Below, piece by piece: positions 9,009 to 20,243 of a stretch of DNA of 27,494 nucleotides. The position numbers and the translations under genes are program-made. The stretch's first letter is position 1; every line of letters starts with the position of its first letter. The stretch comes from Vitrella brassicaformis. Lineage: Eukaryota > Sar > Vitrellaceae. The DNA lies in the NCBI GenBank assembly GCA_001179505.1, contig CDMY01000251.1:115401-142894 (forward strand), written 5' to 3'. The notes below the pieces were generated by a model. That model saw nothing but the letters and a program-made list of their open reading frames with translations. It did not search any database and was not told where the DNA came from.

Positions 9009-12000
9009 ATGGGGAGGGACTTTCGGCGGCGCGGTCTTGGGCGTTGGGGCGGGGTGGTACTGTCACTGCTATTTAAAATCGCATTTCTCAGTGCCGTGAT
9101 GGCACAAGGACCAGGTCAGCCACACACACCCACACACCCACGTGCCCACCCACATACGCCTGCGTGTGCGCGTCGTGTCTGTCTGTGTCCCTTTGCGTTC
9201 GTCACTTCAGAGTGTGCTCTTGAGGCTGATTTGGACTACGCCAAGGACTCTGATGCCGACATCAAGGGGGCGACCAACGGCTTCCCCGACTACCTCAACT
9301 GCGCCGACTGGTGCGCGGCGACGGCCGGGTGCGAGTACTGGGTGCACGTCGACATGGGCGACGACGGCATGTGCTGGCTCAAGAGCCAACGGGAGCCCGT
9401 TGTGGCGACACCAGAGGAGGACGGCAGGAAACTGATGGCAGGCAACAAGGCCTGCGGCAATCCGGACAATGCCCCCATCGAAGGTACGTACGGCACGTCA
9501 AGGGGGGGTGGGGGTGGACGAAAAGACACACAGGCGCGGCTGATGGGTGTGTTGTTGTGCGGTTGCATTGATTGCAGCCACGACCCCCCCTGCTGCTGAC
9601 GACGCGCCAGCAGAGGAGGGTGAACCTGCAGAGGAGGCCCCGGCAGAGGAGGAGGAGGAGCCGGTGGCAGACGCAGAGGCACCTCCTGGTGGTGCTGCTG
9701 CGGACGAGGCTTCCGAGTCGACCGATGACGCCGCCGGGTGCTTCTCGCTCAACACGGCATCCAGCTCAGAGGCTATCGAGCAATGGCATTATGACGTGGT
9801 CGAGAAGGGTTACCAGGTACCACACACACAGGGGGATGTCGGGCGCGATTGTGTGACGTCTGCCCATCTCTCTCTCTCTCTCTCTCTCCCCGTACGTTCT
9901 GTGTGCAGACGCCTTACTGGTGCCAAGTGCGGTGTATGGGCAACCCCGACTGCAACTTCTTTGTCTACCAGTTCAAGCAGGGACACTACCACGACGAAGG
10001 TACTGTGCTTACTGCACGCGCTGTCATGGCCAGCTAGCTATCGAGACCTCGATCAACAAACACGCGTTCGTTGCCTTTTCCTTTTTCTCAGCGACCCACG
10101 ATGTCAACGAAGTTGACTGTTTCCTGTTCGCTGACGAGAGCGGCACTTACACGCCCGACGAGAACCCCGACCTTGAGTTTGTCTTCGGGCCCAAATACTG
10201 CCCCGGACAGGGTACCGTACCACTCTCACACACACCATACACACACACACACACTACAAATACACACAACCGGCACGACAGACGCCATTTGTTTCTCTCT
10301 TTACTTCACCACTCTTCCTTCCTTCGTTCAGAGCGTGAGAGTTGGACGGCGGCTGTGGAGGAGTGGCCGCTGCGTATCAATGTGGGCGGTGCGCCGCACG
10401 AGGACGTCTACGACAAGAAGTGGCAGCAGGACAGGTACTTCACCACCGACTCCGGCTTCGCCAACATCTACAACGAATACAGATTCGTAAGACAACATAA
10501 CTTATTGCTCACACCAACACATCCACCCACACACCCACCCATACACACACACCACACCAATGAGACAGACACTCTAGTGTCTGTCATTCCCACCATCCAT
10601 CCCCTCTCTTGTGGCTGCGCTGCGTGGGTGCGCTCAGTATCTGTCCTTGCCCATGGAGCCGCTGGCCCACACGGGTCGTGAGGATTTCATTTACTCGATC
10701 CCCGTCGAGTCCCCCGTGGCTGTCGTGGTCAACCTCTACTTCGCAGAAGTCATCCACAAGGAGACCGTCGGCAACCGAGTGCAGAACGTCTTCGTCGAGG
10801 GCAACCAGGTGCTCACCAACTTCGACATATTCGAGACAGCCGCCATCCTCATCGCCCCGGACGCTCCCAAGGTCTGTACCACAGACAGACAGACAGACAG
10901 GAAGGCGGACTGTCCATCATCTGTGCTGTGTGTATGGGATGGGTTCGGGGGTGTCTGTCTCTCTCAGGAGGTCAATTTTGATGTGACGGACACGGCGACG
11001 CAGGAGGTGGTCGGCAACTCGACGGTGGTGAGCTACAACGGCCCCAACGAGCCCTTCGGCACGATTGTCAAGGTGGAGACCCCCATGGTCATCATCGAGG
11101 ACGGCACGATCGACATCAATGGCGAGGCCGTCACGGGCAAGACGTGGCTCACAGCCATCGAGATCTACGCCACTGAAGTCGTCCTCGACATCGCTGTCAC
11201 TGCCGAGAAGGCCACTCAGACCGAGCCCTTCACCGCTATCGCATTTGTGCCAGGCACACCCACACAGGTGCGCCGGCCAAGAGCCATTCATTATGTGTGT
11301 CGGCTGGGCTGGGCGAGATGGGCCTGCCCTGCTTGTATGTCTGTCAGACATTGACAATTGAGAACAAGGACAGCCGCGACTCGAAGCTGACGATGTCTTT
11401 CGATGGCGGCAACGCCGATGAGTTCAGCGTGGAGCCGGCCGAGGTGACCCTCAAGGCTGGAGAGACATCCACAATCGAGGTCACATGGACCGGGGCGTCG
11501 TCAGCCACCGGACCTGTCGTCACCTCACTCAAGCTCTCCAAACACGTACGCACACTCAGACGGCCACGTGACGTGACGTGGATGGGGAGGGCATACGAGA
11601 CGTGATGCCTGCATGTAATGTGTGTGTGCAGCTTCGCGTGTTGATATCGGGAGACATAGACGAGAAGGAGCCCAATCTGGGGGTGCAGGGCGACATGCAG
11701 ATGGGTCTCATCACCCCGCTGAGCTTCGGCGGCAGCGGCAAGGGCATCCAGGCCCCCCTCACCTCCAACAAGACCGCGACCATCACACGCGTCGTGTCCT
11801 TCGGGTCAGAGGAGGCCATCACCGTCTCCGTGCCGGGCGAGTTCACCGTGGCCGGCTCAGACGACGTGGCCCTCACCAAGCCGCTGGAGATCGGCTCCAA
11901 GGGCACCCCGATGCGCATCAGCTTCGCGGCCCAGGACGCCGGTGACTTCGAGCTGATAGTAGCCTTCATCGGCTCCGACTTCCAGACTCGGTTCATGACG

Positions 12001-15000
12001 GTGACTGGCCGTAGTGTCAAGAAGGGCGAGCCGCACTACCTGCACCCGGTGCTGGACTTGCCGCCGGGCGGCTACGTGGTGGACTATGACGGCGATGGCA
12101 AGGAGAAGATCCTCCTCATGGGCCACTTCTCCCACACACACGAACCCAAAATGGTCAGGCAGCCGGCAAACACAAAGGGATAGGTGCCTACATGCCCTTG
12201 TCGGCTGTGTGTGTGTGTGTGTGTGCATACAGAATGTGGAGAAGTGGACGTTCAACGTCAACGGCCAGGTGGTGTCGAGCAGCGACGAGAAGGACATCAC
12301 AGAAGAGTACGACCTCGGCGTCTACACCGTCCAGCTCGACATCACTGACATGGAGGGCAAGTCGCTCGCAGACACGGGAAGGTACGGTACGCACGGACAT
12401 TTCACAGCCCTTCTCCTCTCCAGCTGTCCCACCCCAGACGCTCACGACGGTCTTTGTTGTGTCTGCAGTGTTGCGGTGGTTGCCATCGACAAGGTGCCAG
12501 GGTGTGCGGCCTTCATCTACAAGCCGTCGGTGTCTCAGCTCAACGAGTTCTTCAAGGCCCCTCTGGACGGCATCAACTTGAAGGGCAGCTCGGGCACCCT
12601 CGAGCCCCGCTGGATCGGCAGCAGTCTCGAGAACGGCTGCGAGTTCAAGCCCGACATCCGCAGCAACCAGATCATGGGATCTCCCTTCAAGCAGGACCTC
12701 ATCCTGCGAGCCAAGGGTGTGCTGGAGGTCAACGACGACATGAAGAATGGCAAGGGGGAGGTGATGCTGGCCGTCACCGCGGAGGCGGCGGTCAAGACGA
12801 TGCTGTGGCTCAACGGCAAGTCGGTGTCGCTCAGCAAGGGCAAGGCCAAGGCCAAACTCGCCAACGGACCGCAGGAGTTCGAGATCAGCTGGCTCATCAG
12901 AGACCCCGCCTCAAAACCCCTCTCTGTAAGCACACACCCACCCACCCACCGCACATGCCCCTGGGGCATGCCGGTCTATTGCGTCGTGTCCTGTCTCCAT
13001 CCACAGCTGCACACCAAGGGTGAGGCAACGGGCATGGACGAGGTGTCTCACAACCAGAAGGATTACCCCCCCTTCATCAATCGCATCACGCCCGCCAAGG
13101 GCCACGTGTCGGGCGGACAGAAGATCACCGTCGAGGGCGCCGGCTTCATGAACCCCGATGCGGCCAAGGGGGGCGTCTCGCTGCACTTCGGCGAGGCCGC
13201 CGTCGACTACCTCACCGACGAGCGCATCAGTGCCGTATCCGGGACCCAGATCGTCTACGAGATCCCACCAAATGTCGGTGGAGTGGGGACGACACATACG
13301 CAATCAGACGAGCACATGCGTCTGTTGTGTTGTGTGTCGTGTGTGGCTTTCTCCGGCAGGAGGAGACGGAGATCAGCGTGTCGGTGGAGACGCCTGTGGG
13401 CACGTCCAACGGCAAGCCGTTCGAGTACTCGAGCCGCGTGCCGCCGGCCATCAAGTGGACCAACGACACGACCCTCCTCTCGTTCGACAACGAGGACCCA
13501 CTGAAGGACAACTTCATTGAGGAGTGGATCGGCTCCCTGACCCAGGGCGAGTTCGGCCCTGACCTCCGGCTGTACATGAGCGACATCGGCGGCGGCATCC
13601 GGTCGCTCAAGTTCACCAGCAACAGCGAGGTTGAGGAGGGCAGCATGATCGAGATCAACACCATCATGGACAAGTACCCAGGACACGCCATCACGGGCTT
13701 CGGATTCGACCCCTTTGAGGACCCCGAGAACCCTGCCATCTACGTCGCACACGCGCCCATGTTCTACTGGGTACACAACACACGGACGGCACCTGGCCTG
13801 GCCAGCCACACACAGATAGGTGCACACACTTGACTGACGTCACATCCTTCTTTGCCTGCCTGGCTGCAGCAAAATGGCGACTGTTTCTCTCCGGAGAGTG
13901 ACTACGCCGAGTTCATTGGCGTGTTGAGCAAGCTGACGGGCCCGCCCGACTTCAAGAACCACGAGGTGGTGGTGGACGGGCTGCCGATGTCCAACCACGA
14001 CCACGGCATCAACGGCGTCTCGTTCGACAACAGCGGCAACCTCTTCTTCCCCATCGGAGCCATGACCAACATGGTACGCACGTCACCTCACTCACGTCAC
14101 CTCTGTGCAGACAGACGTATGCTGACTCGTGGATGGTACGGTTTGTGTGTGCACACCACCTGTCATGTATATCATCAGGGCTGGCCCGTGTGCATTTTGG
14201 GTGGCTTGCCCGAGAGCCACTACAGTTCGGCGGTGGTCAAGGTGGAGCTGAGGAACCCCAAGCGCACCAAGACCCTCGAGTGGGTCGACTACTTCACGCG
14301 GGAACTCATCGAGGAGCCCAACCAGGTCAGCTCACATCACTACACAACACAACACGCACACACGGGCCCTCAATCAAGAGGCTGACATGACCTCCCCCGT
14401 CTCTCTCTCCCTCTCTCCCTCTCTCCGTGACTGTGTGATTGCGTATGCAGGTTGTGGCTGACAACTACGACGTGGCCCCCTGGGTGACGGGCATATACCC
14501 CTACTCGTTCGGCTTCCGCAATGCCTACGATACCGTCTACACGACGGGCGGCCAGCTGTGGGTCTCCCAAAACGGCTGGAACGAGGGCTACGGCCTCGCC
14601 ATCAACGGACCGCCCCCCTCGGGGTGCGAGTACGACGGATGGGACAAATCTTCATACGCCTCTGCCGAAAGAGGTACGTACCTGGGTAACGTGTGCCTGT
14701 GATGTGTGATGGATGTGATGGATGTGTGTAGGAATGAATCCGTTTTGGAAGGGCGAGGAGAAGTGTCTGCCGGTGCTGGCTGACGACTGGACTGACCCCG
14801 ATCGCATCTTCGAGACGTTCTTCAACGCCTACCACGGCCTCCCCAACGCCGCACGTGCGAGGAACATGGGTGACGACCGGCAGTGGTACGTCAAGGACGC
14901 CAACGCCCCGCACGACCCTCCCAAGTTCTACCAGGGATACTCATGGGAATCTTCCACCAACGGAATCGCCGAGTTCAGAGGTGAGGTGCGGTGGCCCGCC

Positions 15001-18000
15001 TGTGCCGTGCCTGTGCCTGTGTTGTGTCTCCATCCATCCATCCATGCATCCATGCATCTGATTGTCACTTTGTCTGTCTGTCCAGGCAACTGCTTTGCGG
15101 GAGCGATGCGCGGTGACCTGTTGGGTGCCAAGTGGAACGGGTGGATATACCGGGTGGACATCCCCTACCTGCCCGAGGAGGAGGGCGAGGACGTCTACAT
15201 CTCTCACCTCGAGGGCGGCGAGGTCGCCGGGCTCGAGGTCGTCTACGGCCCGGGGTGCAGTATCCTCACCCTCGACTACACCTACAACCACCTCAAGCAC
15301 ATCATGGCCGACGACGAGGACGCCAAGTCGAACGCCGGACCTACCGCTTATGGTAGGGACTCCCGCACACACACACCCAGACACAGCAGAGAGCGCCCCA
15401 CACTTGAGTCGAGTCGGTTTGTTTTCTCCCTTTGGTGACACCTTCCTTACCCGCAGATATCACGCCGTGGCGCGGCAACTACATCTACGAGCAGAAGGTC
15501 ATTATCGGTGGCTACAACTTTAACGGTGAGGGCAAGACCAAACCCGATAACCCCCGCAAGGCCACCAAGTTCGTCATCCAGGGCGTCGACTGCACTATCG
15601 TCTCTCAAACCGTATGCACACGCGCACCGCACTCGATTCGGCCTGGCCGCGGAGCCGTCTGTGTGTGTTGGTTGATGTGTTGATGCAGGACACGCGCATT
15701 GAGGGTGTGATTCCGGCCGTCGAGCAGCCCGCCCACGTGGAGGAGCTGGTGGACGTCATTGTGCACTTCGATGACGGCACCAAGACCGTGCTGCCCGACT
15801 CGTGGCTGTGGGCCAACCCCGGTCCGGCCCTCGAGCCCAAGCCGGCCCGTCCGGCCTGGCAAGAGATCGGCGAGGAGTGCTTCGACATGGACACCGACTA
15901 CGCCAGGGACGCCGGTGCCGACATCGATGCGATCGAGGGCGTCAAGAACTCGCTGGCCTGCCATCTGGAGTGCGCCAAGAACGCCGATTGCCAGTACTTC
16001 ACGTTCAACAAGGCCGACAAGAACTGCTACCTCAAGGGCGCCAAGGAGCCCGTCGTCACCGAGGACACCGCCGGACTCATCTCAGGACCAAAGTTCTGCA
16101 GCGGTCAGTCAGTGTCATAGTGATGGAGCCAACCACTTCGGCGGATAAAGAGACGTGCCTCTGTGTGTTGTGTGTGTGTGGGTGCTCTGTTGTGTGCAGG
16201 CATCGCGTCCGTGTGTTACGCCGATGGGTTTGAGATCATGCCCGGCGAGGGCGGTACGCTCAAGGTCAATGACACGGTGGCCCTGCCGGAGGGAACCGAC
16301 CACACAGCCTGCCCGGCGCTGTGTGTGGAGCCCCAGTGCACGCACTTCGTCTACACCGAGGCCACCTGCCAGGTCATCGGCTCGGACGAGAACAAGACGG
16401 CCGCCTTCATCACTCCCGCAGAGAGCGCAGAGAGCTGCGCAGAGGGCGAGACGTTCGTGCCACCCACCTGCACGCTCATGAAGATCTCCGGACCCAAGGC
16501 AGAACCCAAAATCAACGTCCGTCAGCCCAGCCCAGCAAACCACGGCGGACACACGTCATCCATTCACATCGCTGGCTGCGTGTGTGAATGTGTGTTTAGA
16601 ATGGTTGGTACAAGACGGTGTCTGGCCCTGCTGACTGCCCGGGCCGCTCCGCCCTCAACGAGACGGAGGCTGCCGACGAGGCCGAGACCAAGTGCCCCGA
16701 CGACTTCAAGCCCATCGGCGGCAAGTGCTACCAGATCGTCTTCGACCGCAAGACATTCGACGAGGCCGCCGCCATCTGCAAACTCATGGGAGACGACGTC
16801 GTCCTTGCCCAGCCCAAGACTGAGGAGGACAGCGCCGCCCTCGCCACACTGTGGTGCGACGGGTCGGAGGCTCGCGACTGCACCGTCCCCGTCGGCGGCA
16901 CCAACGACGTGCAGTACTTCATCGGCGTGCAGAAGAGCGGCGACGCCTGGCAGTGGCTGGACGGGGCCGCGGCCTCTTACACGGACTTCGACGACTCCCT
17001 TACCGCTGCTGGCGGCTCCTGTGGAATTTTCCATGTACGCACGGCACGGCACGGCACGCACCAAAGGCAACAAATCAATCTCGCTCACCCATCCCTGACT
17101 CCATCCATCCATCCATCCCCTGCCTCTGGGTGTCTCTTCTGTCGTGGTGTGGTGTGTTGTGTGTCAGTCGATGGCCACGGACGGCACCCCTCTGGGCAAG
17201 TGGGGCAGCATTGACTGCGCGGAGCCGCGGTTCTTCGTGTGTGAGCTCGACCTCGACCCACCAGCCGCCCCCAAGAAGGACACCAGCGAGGGAGATGAGA
17301 GTGGCGAGGAGACCGACACAGACACGGCGGAGACCAAAGCTGAGGAGGAGGAGTCGGGAGAGGAGAGCGACGTGGTGTCCGTCAAGAAGAGCAAGGACGC
17401 CCCTGCCGCACAAGGGCCCAAGATTGGGGCAGAGGACAAGAAGGCCTCACCGGCCGTCGGCGACAAGACCGAGCCAGCGGACAACGACATGGACGGCAGC
17501 AAAGGCAAGAGTGACAGCGACAGCGACAGCGACGATAGCAGCGACAAGCAGGAGAAGAGCACCAAGGTGGTCGACCACCAGAGCAATGAGGAGAAGGATG
17601 GCGTTGAGGGCAGCGACGCTGAGGACAGCGGCTCCGTGGCAGACGAGGAGGACGCGTCGGCGGCCAAGGGCAAGGTGCTGGCTTTGCGCATCAAGAGCAT
17701 CGACCTCAAGGACATCAAGGGCACGGCAGCGACCGAGTCGTTCAAGAAGTCGGTGCAGACGGCCATCGCCAGCGACTTCCACCTCGGCGACCCGTCGGCC
17801 GTCCAAATCCGGTCACTCATCAAGCCACATGTCATCGTCCTCTTCTCGTAAGCACACCCACAAGACCCAAGACACACACACCTGCTCTCATGTCTCTCTC
17901 TCTCCGTCTGATCTGATTTGCTCAGGGTGCCTGTTGGGGAGTCTTACGCCTACAAGACGCTCGCGGCAGCTGCCACTCAGCTGGACAAGGCCAAGGCGGA

Positions 18001-18803
18001 CCCCAAGAGCGTCATCAACAGGTCCTTCAAGATCGACCACGACTACCCATCCGTCAAGGACACAACAGCCACCATCAAGACCACACCCAAACGGCCATCA
18101 GCCGACACAGCAGACGCACCAACCAGCAGCAAAAAGGACTCCGGCAGCAACAGCAACGACGCGCCCGTCAAGACAATCAAGGAGGGAAGCCTCGGTGCGT
18201 CGATCGACGGCGAGGACTTGCCGGGCAGCGCCGAGACCAAGGGCCTCCCGGGGTGGTGGTACATCGTCCTCGGTGCCTGCATCCTGCTGGCCATTCTGGC
18301 TGTGGCTGCTGTGGTGCTTCGTCTGTGGTGCTTCAACAACAAGTCGCAGGAGCTGCACGACGACCACAGCGACGGCAAGCGCATCAACATCGAGGACGGC
18401 CGGATGACCGAGACGCCCCAAAGCGACATGGTGGAGAGCAGCGACGACGGCCACGGCGGCCATGGCAATGCGGCCCACCAGCACCAGATGGTGAGCATGC
18501 GTCAGAGGAGCAGGACGCCGGAGGGCCAGCAGCAGATGGATGTGAGGAGCACCAACAGGCAGATGCACATAATGCGGCAGCACGAGCCGGTGCACGGCCA
18601 GGCGGCGCAGCAAATCCCTAGTCCCACAATCCTCAAATCGGTATGTATTATGACAGACAGACAGACAGACAACCAGCCAGCCAGCAACCAGCAACCGAAC
18701 TGAGTACGTGGATGTCTGGGTGCTCTGTCTCTGTCTGTGTCTGTGTCAGATTGTGGTGAATCAGGCGACGTCGCCGCCCGGGGCCTCCCATCTAGAATAC
18801 TAG
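9009..18803 (+). CDS. Giant mosaic surface receptor: PAN, malectin, PKD/Ig-like, IPT/TIG, beta-propeller, PAN, C-type lectin, single membrane helix
   Basis: Twenty-six exons join without one phase conflict to 2,460 residues: 9009-9114, 9211-9483, 9578-9816, 9909-9999, 10092-10211, 10332-10486, 10638-10871, 10968-11267, 11348-11545, 11632-12153, 12233-12381, 12469-12925, 13007-13273, 13360-13770, 13870-14073, 14179-14325, 14451-14673, 14732-14980, 15086-15352, 15457-15611, 15689-16103, 16200-16516, 16600-17034, 17168-17847, 17926-18640 and 18750-18803. Approximate domains by residue: signal peptide 1-34; PAN 37-119; Pro/Glu-rich linker 127-175; PAN 181-275; malectin 290-406 (LRINVGG, NLYFAEV); Ig/ASH-like 507-572; PKD-like 720-800; PA14-like 800-945; IPT/TIG 969-1060; sugar-dehydrogenase-like propeller 1065-1540; second IPT/TIG-like 1545-1630; PAN 1653-1727 and 1733-1815; C-type lectin 1865-2005; acidic stalk 2006-2150; SEA-like juxtamembrane region 2155-2250; membrane helix 2315-2340; His/Gln-rich cytoplasmic tail. 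A role in adhesion or glycan sensing is inferred. The PA14, PKD and SEA calls are the weakest. Confidence 0.85.
13360..15611 (+). other. Region encoding the sugar-dehydrogenase-like beta-propeller
   Basis: Exons 14-20 carry strand repeats typical of the soluble quinoprotein glucose/sorbosone dehydrogenase superfamily: GGGIRSLKF, ITGFGFDPFEDP, the SNHDHGINGVSFDNSGNLFF motif around the conserved 'H-x-x-G-x-x-F-x-x-x-G-x-L' signature, then YSFGFRNAYDTVYTT and GGQLWVSQNGWNEGYG. HHIP-like animal proteins use such a propeller as a non-enzymatic binding module, and that may apply here. Whether cofactor residues remain cannot be decided by eye. Confidence 0.6.
16600..17245 (+). other. Region encoding the C-type lectin domain
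   Basis: The domain starts at CPDDFKPIGGKCYQ and has AAAICKLMGDDVVLAQPKTE, FIGVQKSGDAWQWLDG, and ends with GKWGSIDCAEPRFFVCEL. These are the standard cysteine and tryptophan positions. The EPN/QPD motif expected before the WND-like strand is absent, so calcium-dependent sugar binding is uncertain. Confidence 0.75.
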
Positions 18804-19752
18804 ATGGGCAGACAGACAGCTGACAGACAGGGAGGGAGGGATGGTTGGATGTGTGTATAGGCAGAGATAGATAGATGGATAGATGGTATGGGCGGCAGGT
18901 CTTGTGCCCCTCAGACAGACAGACAGACAGATGGGTTTTGACGTGCCCATGCGGCCATGTGAGCCGTGTGTGTTGATGTGATGTTGATGTGTGTGGTGTG
19001 AGTGTAATGGCGAGTGTGCGCGACGCGAGGCCTGTCCAATTTTATAGTGTTCCCCTCCCCTCATCCGTTTTACACTCCGCTGTCTCTGTTGTGTTGGTGT
19101 GTGCAATTATGCAGTGTGCAGTGCAGTCTCACACACACACACAGACGATATAATACCATGTAGGTATGTGTGCGTGTGGGCTGGTTCTCTCTCGTGGCTC
19201 GTGTTCTTTTCACCTGTGTGTCTCCCTCTGTCTGTCTGTCTGTCTGTCTGGTCTGGTGTGGTGTGGTGTGGGGATCTTTTTGTCTCTTCTCTGTCTCTGT
19301 CTGTCTGCGTATGTGTGCATGGGGGAGAGGAGGGGGGGACTCCGTTGGTGGGTTGTCGATAGCTATGAACAAAGAGGGGGGCCGGGAAATATATGCATAT
19401 CCATTGATCAATCGATGTGTCCATGCATGTGGGTGCGTACGTATGTGTGGTGTGTGTATGCATGTGTATGTGTATTTGTGTGGACTGCATTGCAACGGTG
19501 TGCGCGCTCTCCACACTCACTGTCTGCCTGCTGTCAAGCACGAAGCAAGCAAGGTGTAAGGTGTGCATAATTCTATCCTCACTGCTGGTGTTTATTTGGT
19601 TTATAGTCGCATGCTCTCTCTGTCTTGTGTGGCTCTCTGTCTGTCTGTCTGTCTGTCTGTCTCGATGTGTGTGTTGCCCGCGAAGGAAGAGCAAGAGCAC
19701 GCTCCAAGAGCCAGGCCTTCTGCTGCCATTAGCTAGCATGATGCATGACCAC

Positions 19753-19858
19753 TGAATGAATGACGTCTGGCCCACACCCGACAGACAGACAGTGCAGTCC
19801 CAGCGTCGCTGGGACTGAAGGGAGACATGTCGTGTCGGGTGTGGAAGGTCTTCATTCA
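19753..19858. repeat. Nested long hairpin, possible structured RNA or small inverted-repeat element
   Basis: Three complementary blocks nest around one centre. The outer stem TGAATGAA (19753-19760) pairs with TTCATTCA (19851-19858). The middle stem is CCACACCCGACA (19772-19783) with TGTCGGGTGTGG (19833-19844), 12 perfect pairs. The inner stem is CAGTCCCAGCG (19795-19805) with CGCTGGGACTG (19807-19817), 11 perfect pairs. Short internal loops separate them, and GACA/TGTC extends the middle stem past a one-base bulge. It could be a miRNA-like precursor, a structured 3' UTR or a miniature transposon remnant; the strand is unknown. Confidence 0.65.
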
Positions 19859-20229
19859 CGTAAGTGCGTGTGCGCGGGGTGACGGATTGACAGGGAGGGA
19901 GCAACACACATTCATTGACCATGACAACGCAATGCACCGCACATGTGACCGATCCGATCAACCGACCGGCCCATCGCACGTGACGTGGCTGGGGCAGCCA
20001 ACCGAGCGAGGGACGGAGGGAAAGATGCCTGTCTTTCTGTCTGCCTGCGTGTCTGCATGACTCCATGGTGTGTGTCTGAGTGGCTGCGTGAGAGCGATGG
20101 TGAGCGGCGAGAGAGAGAGAGAGAGAGACACTTACGGATGTCCCCGTGGCGGTGGATCATGACATTCATTATGGCGTGTTGTGTGATGTGAGACGACAGA
20201 TACGCTAGTAGGTAGGTGTTACACACAAT

Positions 20230-20243
20230 CTCACTTAAGTGAG
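20230..20243. repeat. Perfect 14-base palindrome
   Basis: CTCACTTAAGTGAG, about 300 bases beyond the helicase stop codon. It could be a protein-binding site or chance. Confidence 0.4.

Noticed and set aside
8557-9099. Open frame of 180 codons upstream of and overlapping the receptor start
   Set aside because: It is Cys/Ser/Leu-rich low complexity, lies in the divergent promoter and overlaps the signal-peptide exon in another frame. It is better explained as promoter and 5' UTR.
12014-13504. Continuous open frame of 496 codons across exons 11-13 of the receptor
   Set aside because: Part of it is the real coding frame, but it reads through clear introns (GT...AG with GT microsatellites) and begins and ends in the wrong frame relative to the malectin-side and IPT-side exons.
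16851-18407. Open frame of 518 codons on the + strand overlapping the lectin and stalk exons
   Set aside because: It is an Arg/Ser/Pro-rich shadow of the true frame and runs through two introns. The true frame carries the lectin cysteines and the membrane helix.
19753-19858. tRNA gene
   Set aside because: The structure is one long nested stem, with no cloverleaf, no anticodon loop and no A/B box pattern.
19107-20066. Long open frame on the minus strand (319 codons) in the gap after the giant receptor
   Set aside because: The translation is mostly repeat-derived (CAGA, CA and GA runs giving Asp-Arg-Gln-Thr and Thr-His strings). It has no domain, no splice-consistent neighbours and no codon bias.
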